Shown: positions 56,968 through 64,000 of the stretch, piece after piece | Position numbering within the stretch: the stretch's first letter is position 1 | How the letters are laid out: each line of letters begins with the position of its first letter | Origin: Symsagittifera roscoffensis | Taxonomy: Eukaryota; Xenacoelomorpha; Acoela; Convolutidae | Assembly: GCF_963678635.1 (NCBI RefSeq) | Contig: NC_087069.1 | Coordinates: forward strand, 45,980,326-46,044,325 | Direction of reading: 5' to 3' | Length of the DNA: 64,000 bases | Translations under genes and position numbers: made by a program | The notes under the pieces: generated by a model | Seen by the model: the letters and a program-made list of their open reading frames with translations, nothing else | What the model was told of the DNA's origin: nothing | The model's database searches: none

Positions 56968-59929
56968 TCCCTATGTAATCATCGTTGAGGTAGGGGCAAA
57001 TCTAACAAAATCTTAAGAGCGAACTCCGTTCCTGATATCGATTGAAAAAACTTCTCCTGACTTACCACCGTTAAACACAATTTTGAATGAGCAATTAATT
57101 TAGTAATTCAAAAAACCATGTGAAAGAGTCAAATGGAAAGATGATGCTCGAATTTTCGAAACTTTTTTTAACCAAAATGATCAATTTTTATAAATGGTTC
57201 GAATCAACATTGATTGTTGAAATTTTCGAAGATTTGTTGATTAATTATAGTTTTGAGGGCTTCTATATTCAAACATTTTATCCCAATTGTAATAATATTT
57301 TTCCTTTAAAAAAATTCACATTCCAATTAAATTTTCATAAAATTAAGAAAGATGTTACTTCTGCATTGCCTTTTGGCGAAATATCTAGCAGCCAAATTAT
57401 TTTCCAATTGAAATGCGTCAATCATCTTAGACAATTTAGTTTTCAACTTGTTTTCAAATGAGACTAGTTGAAATTTTGATTTTGTTTTTTTTTGAAAAAT
57501 GTTTTGAAAGGAAAACTGTTTGAGCCTAGTAGGAGTTTTTAGGGCTTTGCTTTGTTATGAGCAGCAGTCTGTTCCAGTGCAAATATCAACAGTTTGGTAA
57601 TTTCAATTTTTCAAACTTAAAATTTGTTTGAACAAGGGAATTTGTATGATGAACAAACCTACAATTGTCGACAAGTTTTTGCTTCATGCTTCAAATTGGT
57701 CAATGACGCTTTTAGCAATCAGAACATTTTGAAAAAACTTTTATATTTAAAAAAATGTTTTAAGCATTTTAAGTATTTAGAAATTGGAAAATTGTGTTAA
57801 TAAGGTTTCAAATAAGGCGTGTGTTCAAAAACAGCCATATTTTTATATCAACTCAACCATAATTATTTACAGAACTTGATTGCTAGCACAAATTCAGCAG
57901 ATCTGCAGAAAAAAACCACGAAAACTTGAAATATAGCTTGAAAATAATTACTTTTTATGTTAATTCTCTTTTTGACCCCAAAAAGCATTTTATTTAAATC
58001 CAAATCAGTTCAAAAGTTGCATTATTGAAAGTGTTCTGATAAATTTTGCTACAAAAAATGGTAATGAAACCTGGATATCCATTTGTGTAGAAACGAAAGA
58101 CCATAAAACTTTTTAAAATTATTATGGCCGTATCGCAATCAGATTTAATAATGATTATCGCAAATTTCGTTTTAAAAAACTATACTTTAAAAAAATCATT
58201 TGACGGGTTAATCATCATTGATAAGATGTATTAAATAGATTTGGTGGGCGCGCATGTCAACTACACTACTGCTTGAGGTTCTGTGAGTAATGCAAGTGAT
58301 AGTGAGGAAGTAGCGAGTTACAAAAAAACTAAGGGTTTTAAAATGATTTCGCGCACTCAGAAAATACGTATTCAAGAGCTTGAAAAAAATCAACCTGAGA
58401 CGCTATAGTTTGCCGGGAAACAAATCAAAAAAATAATCTGATCATATTGAAATTTCATTATGCATTCTGTGACACTGATTGATGGAAACCCTTAGATTTT
58501 TCAAAAGTTCTTTGGGTATAACAAACAGGTACGGATGTGTAAATGCGTGTCTTATCCTGACTGGTGATCCATTTATTTTTCATTTTTGTTCTAATATGTA
58601 CATTCATTAAAGTCGAGGTCTTAATGCAAATCTGTTGCCAACAATTGCATCGTGTCAATTGCATTTGGTGACAAAAATGAAAAAGTTTATGAGAATGAAT
58701 TCAAGCTTGAAGGCGTTTGAAAAAATTGGGACCGGAAAAATGTTAAGGTGAACAGCAGCAGAGGTTCAAATAGAGTCTCACCAGCATAAAAAATGAGCAA
58801 CTCAAGAATATCTGAACTGAAAACAGTGTCCCGAACTGAATTTTTTTGTGTATTTCATTATTTGTATTAGGATCAACAACTGGGCAATGAGTTGACACTA
58901 AGGAGGCGTCCTATTTTGCCCTCATTGAAATTTTATATAAAAATTAACCTATTGATTTAGTTGTTTTTTACTGGACGCTGGCAGTGGTTTTCTTGGACTT
59001 TATTTCACTTTTGTTTAATTTCTTCTTTAGAAAACAGTTTAGTTTGTGGCTTTTTTTAAATATGTTTAATTTGTGGCTTTTCGTTTGAATCATTTTGACT
59101 TGAAAGTATATGTTTTTGAACATGTTTTTTATATCAAAACTCAGATTACATTCCATATTTCACTTGTGTTTTTCCTGCTTGTGACATTGAGATCTCTTGA
59201 TATCACAAGTTGACTGTGATAACACAATTTGATAACTATGTGACAAGCTCAAGTCTGCAGAACGTTTTTTGAACTGGTCGTACGAGTCAACGTTGGTTTG
59301 CTCTGTGTTAACGCTGATACAAAATAAACTCTATATGTATATGTAGCTAGACTTCATTTTTTTGTTTCTTTTCGTATCATTTTAGGAATAACTGAGAGAT
59401 TTTTGAGAGTCCACAGCCACCAAGTTCGATTGAATTCAGACAACATCACCTGTTTCTTTCTCCAGTTGTGATGAAACATAAATTGCTTAAGTTAACAGCA
59501 GCAGCAGAGGTGCAAATGATTAAAACTAACCAGGAGAAATACATTAAATGTATATGAATAACTAAAAGAATTTTTTAAAACGACATTAGAAATTTTTTCC
59601 AAAGGAGAACAGCTATATAAATAGAGGGATGTGGAAGGGAAAATATTCAGGCCAACTGAGGGACTTCTTGATTTTTTAAATTTTTGCTGCAGCTCAGATT
59701 AACAAAACAAAGACAACAAAGACATGCAGTGGGGGCAGTATAAACAATAAGCAGTACGACAGGAAGACCAATGAGCCCAAATTTTGTAAACTAATAAATT
59801 GTTTCTTAAAAAAGTCTTTGAACCTAGCCTTACCCAGCTATTTAAAAAAAAAAATCTAAGGAATGTCAAGTTAGTCTTACCTAGCTTTTTTGCCTGTAGC
59901 ACCGTTATATACTGAACTGTAGCGCCAAT
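56968..59929. other. Intergenic stretch, no gene supported
   Basis: AT-rich. A 107-codon ORF from the ATG at 57141 to 57461 has no known motif. AACAGCAGCAGAGGT followed by CAAAT occurs at 58752 and, with an extra CAG, at 59494, a small dispersed repeat. I see nothing else. Confidence 0.4.
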
Positions 59930-61960
59930 ACCCGGCTTTAGTCAAATCAAAATCTCATTGTTTTCAAAAGTGATTAGTATCAACATCTCCTTGAAAGTTC
60001 TCGTAAGATTAGGGGTGGAGGCGTATATTTATATATTAAAAGTAAAATAAATTTTGAAATAATTGAGAGAACAAGTGATGACAACATTCAAATAATAAGC
60101 ACAAAAAATGCAACAAAAAACTAAATAATACAATGTTTTCCCGTGTTTACAATCTCAGAATGTTTTAAAAAACCAGACGCTCCTGACAGTAAAAAAAATT
60201 AGATAAAATTATAAAATCATCAAATCCCAATCGTTTACTTTTTGGTGGGCGACTTTTAATTTTTTAATAAAAAAAGGAGAAAAAGAATCTTTGAGCTGAC
60301 CGATCAGAAAAAGAACGATCTGTAGAAGGAAAACGAGCTACCAGGAACACTAGGACCAGCAAGAGGTTTAAAATCTGTTTTTTTTTTCAAGAACATAAAA
60401 AAGCTAGTTACCATCTTCAAAACATCTATAACTGGTCATACTTCGACCATTTATTTTACAATAACTGAAAGTTGTAAAAATCAACCAATTGTTTCAAAAC
60501 TGGACCGCAGCACTACTCGACTTAAAACAATATTTGTATGAGCTATAAAAGAGTAATAGATGTTGGAGGTTAACGGGGGGGGGGGGGGAGTCCCTGCAGA
60601 CCGCCATGATTTAAGATAGGGAATAGAGCAACCGGGCTATTTCCCATCTTATTATAGTGTATACTCTATTCCCTCTCTTAATACATAGCTTGCAGACCGG
60701 TTGCTCTTTACCCCCTCCCCACTTAACCTCCAACATCTACTACTTGAAAGTTCGAAGTTGAAACGTAAATTAAGCAAATGAATTGAGCTTATCATACTGT
60801 TGAACAAAAACTCATTGGCAAAAACATTGAATCAAATTTTATCCGTAAAAATTTCAAGTATAATATCTCAAAGCGATGGGTTGATAAGGAATTGAAAAGT
60901 GCAGCGTCAAAAGATCAACGTTTTAAAAATTTTTTTAAAATAGTTGAACCTTGAACCACTGAGGCCTGAAATAATGAATCTCAAATCAAATTGGTTTCTA
61001 AATTGCTCAGAAAAATCAGATTTTTTCATCAAATTTATTCAATTAATCAAACTGGAAATCGATAATCACTGTAGGTAAATCTTTGTTTGTATAACTCTCT
61101 AAAACGTGAAAATAACACAACGACACGGTTAAAAATGACATAAGCGTTGATAAATTCAACATTTTTTTTGTAAAATTTAGGGAAAAACTGGCCAGTTTAT
61201 TAACAACCTCAAAATCATTTACAGTCAAAAAGCAACCTAACTCTATTTTTTAGCTAGCATAACGATATTGAAATCTCAAACATATTTGAAAACTTAAGGA
61301 CCGAGTTTATTATTTTAGGGACTTGTGATCTGTATCAGTTTCAATTGTAAAAAAATTGTCCAATTTCACTTCTAGCTTCGACAAAAATTTTACAAAAACG
61401 CTTAAGTAAACAAAGATTCCCGGCAGTTTTAAAATTGCTAAAGTTAAAGATCTGAACAAGAAAGTATGGAGCTATACTCATGAAAATAGGAGCCAATTTC
61501 TCTACTACCAGTTTCAGGTAAGACATCTGAGCGGATCATGTATAAAAAAATGGATCAAAATCTCACAAAGTATCAAACAATGCAAAAAGGCCATTCTGAA
61601 TTACCCTAGTAGAAAAAGTACATCAAGATTGGCTTTCTACGACCCCGATGACACAGTGCAATCTTAAAAAGCCTTCTATATATTTTCCCACACGCCTGTT
61701 CTGGAAAAATGTGACCTATATGGCTGTCGTGAAGCTGTTTTTGACCCATTGAAATGTTTTTTTTTTAATTGACAGCAGTACGTTGCCACTGAAACCAAAC
61801 GTTCTCCAAACAAAATAAACAAAATTGCAACTCATGGAGTACCACAGGGATCCATCTTAGGTTCTTCTCATTTATTCAAAAGAATGAACTGTAACAAAAA
61901 CAATTGAAAAAATCTGATTGAGATGAGAATGTGCTGCTATAAATAAGCTCAAGTCCTTTA
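59930..61960 (+). mobile_element. LINE 3: non-LTR retrotransposon fragment
   Basis: Plus strand. An endonuclease block reads RGGGVYIYI near 60011, followed by a worn C-terminal endonuclease region; an RT block near 61830 reads THGVPQGSILG. The frame is broken throughout and interrupted by a small inverted-repeat element at 60557-60739. No 3' tail recognised. Confidence 0.7.
60557..60739. mobile_element. Small inverted-repeat element nested in LINE 3
   Basis: TAGATGTTGGAGGTTAA and TTAACCTCCAACATCTA are perfect 17-base inverted ends, next to a G run and a C-rich run. Inner parts also pair (GGGAATAGAG / CTCTATTCCC). About 183 bases, no coding. Confidence 0.75.
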
Positions 61961-62704
61961 TTCAAAACTGCTAATATTGGTTATTGGATAAAACCTGTAG
62001 CCTGTCACTGTGTGTAGTAAAACTATAAAAGAGAAAACTTTAGGTTTCTTAAAAAAATGGATATTGTTGAAAGTTTGAGTAGTTCGTTCTCAAGTGAGTC
62101 AAACTTGATCAACTAGATGAGAGGTGCCTAGCTTAGGTTGCATCTCTGCTCGAAAAATGGCTGAACTATTTTGAAAATCTTTTGCTAGTGAGATAATTGA
62201 AATATTTGAGCTGAACCAAGCTTAATTTCCGAAGCAAGGTCAACCGGGTTCTGTTCCTCCTAGACCCTAACTTTTATATATGTGCACTCGAAGGGCTATG
62301 CACTCATTCGACGGTTTTCAATCGTTTTTTTCTCTCTAACTCGGTTCAGACCTGATTTAGTCTGACTTCTAAAAAATAGCAATTTGTCTCAACGAGAAAA
62401 ACCAGTGTTACGGTAGCTTGCTTTGAGTTTTAAGCTATAAATTGTTGATGTTTTGAATGATTCAAAGTGCTTCAAACTGTCCGTTAAATAGAGTTATTCT
62501 CCAAGAAACAAATGTTATTAATTTGAAAATTCCTTTGCATTTTCTTAGCTTTTTCTATAGATAACGAGTGATTGGAGCGAGCAAACGTTTAGTATCCCAC
62601 CTTTTAGGTCGACAAAGGACACGAAAGTCGCAGTAGTTACGAGTACAAACAGCAGTAGACTCTTCACATCCGAAATGTGAGTGCTACAAGTGCAGACCGA
62701 ACTG
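61961..62704. other. Intergenic stretch, no gene seen
   Basis: No ORF or repeat recognised. It flanks the 3' LTR of the second giant element; a target duplication cannot be tested because the other end is outside. Confidence 0.4.
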
Positions 62705-63121
62705 TGCAATCTGAGTTATGACCGAAGTGTATAACTCATAGAGTAATTTCGGATAGGGTACACTGTCTGCTCGTCACGCTATCTTATTTTCGGCCGGATA
62801 GATTCGTGCAACTTCTTAGTCTAATACCGATCCTAATCTTACTCTTATACTATCTAGTCTCAGGTTGTTTAACTAGTCTCTGCTAGGCTCAATAGATCTA
62901 GGGTATACTGGTTTATTGCGGCTGCTGAAGTACTCGGGAGAGTTCAACTAATTTCTAAGTTAAATTCAAATCTCTCTGGTGCTGAAATTACAAGTAATTT
63001 CAGCACTTACAAATAAGTGGTTTGTTAGTTAGATGGATCATGATTGGTTAATATTAAATACTTTACATTGGTAAAATATCTAATTTATACAATCATAAAA
63101 TGTAGTTTAGATCAGGTTCCA
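62705..63121 (-). repeat. 3' LTR of a second giant retroelement
   Basis: A diverged copy of 16787-17161 in the same orientation. At its upper end the minus strand reads GGATGGG then TGGAACC, that is, a short purine tract just before the LTR start, as expected at a 3' LTR. The lower end meets unrelated flank. Confidence 0.75.
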
Positions 63122-64000
63122 CCCATCCGGGTTTTACAGAGTTTTTTAGAATAGATCTTCTGCTATTCGAAGGATGGATGATGGACGTTGGTATTTGGCG
63201 AACATCATATTTCTCTTCCGTTTTCTCTTGTTAGAGAAGTTCCAGGAAGCTGGAATTAGGGACATCAGACGTTGTGTCTTCTTGTGACAACGACTGAGTC
63301 TCCGCAACAAACTCAAATCTGATTTCAGAATGGTTGGCTATGTCAGGTTTTTCTGTTCCTCGTGGAGAACTTCTTTTGTGTCTGATCTAGTTTGGGAATG
63401 GCGTGGAGATTGTGCGTGGAGGGGATGCCTGGTTACTCGGATCTGTACGTATACTTGAACATCGAGGTGGTCATTGGTCTAGTTCAATGAAGTCCTTTTC
63501 TGCGAAGTCAAGTCGTACTCTAAATCCTTTGAGTTGTGATTGTGAGCGGCATATCGATTGTAGTTGGCCATTCTTTCTCGAGTGTAGTGAGGTCGTTTTG
63601 TCTTTTGATGTTCGTCCTTGGTGTTGTGTTCTGATCTCTGTATTGCATAATGTAATTTACATTTTATAAAACTTTTATTAGTTTAATATTTTTTAATTAT
63701 GATTTTAGTTAGTTGTTTTCACAAAAGCTTTTTGTTTTAGTTCGGTTATTTTGAAGAGGTACTCACCCTTGAGTAGCTCTTATTAAAAATAGTGGTGTGT
63801 GTCACAAAGCGTGGATGTAGCGCGGTGGGTTAGGCCGGCTATAGAGCATGCTCAGGACGTCCTTCCTGGTGGGTTAGGCCAGGAGTTGGAGTATGATTGC
63901 ATGCGGTTTTTGTGAGGGGTCCTGTTTTGTGACAACGTTTTATGTTGGGTTTGTTGTGGTTTTTCTTATGTCTTGTTGGTTGTGTCCTTTTTTCAAAAAT
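63122..64000 (-). mobile_element. 3' internal end of the second giant retroelement
   Basis: 63720-64000 match 1-285, showing this is the same family; the element continues past the right edge. A 52-codon open stretch (63231-63386, minus) is acidic and Ser-rich and follows an AG that could be a splice acceptor; no known function. Confidence 0.7.

Noticed and set aside
57141-57461. ORF of 107 codons
   Set aside because: AT-rich sequence, no motif, no neighbour or splice context. Chance ORF is as likely.

Overview
The window reads as animal (metazoan) nuclear DNA. It is AT-rich, gene-poor and full of transposable elements. Its genes have GT-AG introns, and one gene codes for a secreted C-type lectin. 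An aquatic invertebrate such as a crustacean or tunicate is a guess; nothing here fixes the species. A run of 200 Ns at 24767-24966 is an assembly gap.

Layout. 1-17161: most of a very large LTR retroelement on the minus strand. Its 5' LTR is at 16787-17161 and its left end lies outside the window. It carries worn gag, protease, RT, RNase H and integrase regions, followed by about 9 kb with an envelope-like region whose C-terminal part is tandemly duplicated. 17162-31308: a lipase locus. Two nearly identical class 3 lipase genes face away from each other in a 3.25 kb inverted repeat (arms 17162-20410 and 24967-28216), with a third, dead lipase copy between them. The right-hand lipase is followed by a P-loop GTPase coding region whose intron holds a 1.14 kb (ATGT)n array. 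35141-41230: a degenerate Ty3/Gypsy-type element on the plus strand with its pol region duplicated in tandem. 44001-44879: a two-exon C-type lectin gene on the minus strand. 45980-48870, 49620-53450 and 59930-61960: three decayed non-LTR retrotransposons (LINEs). 62705-64000: the 3' LTR and 3' internal end of a second copy of the giant retroelement, entering from the right. Small non-autonomous DNA elements (TA-flanked, hAT-like and others) are scattered between.

The most interesting point is the lipase-GTPase pair. A good donor (GTAAGC, 28046) near the end of the right-hand lipase and an acceptor (TTCAG, 28419) inside the GTPase reading frame are both in phase 0. Splicing them gives one open frame of 1003 codons: N-terminal ubiquitin-like header, class 3 lipase, helical region, membrane segment, GTPase. 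The older paralogue loses similarity just at that donor, as expected if an intron starts there. I infer a membrane-anchored lipase-GTPase protein from a small, actively duplicating family. Its role is unknown; an immune or membrane-remodelling role is only a guess.

The remaining ORFs in the mobile elements are broken by stops, frameshifts and deletions. No bacterial features, CRISPR arrays or rRNA genes are seen.
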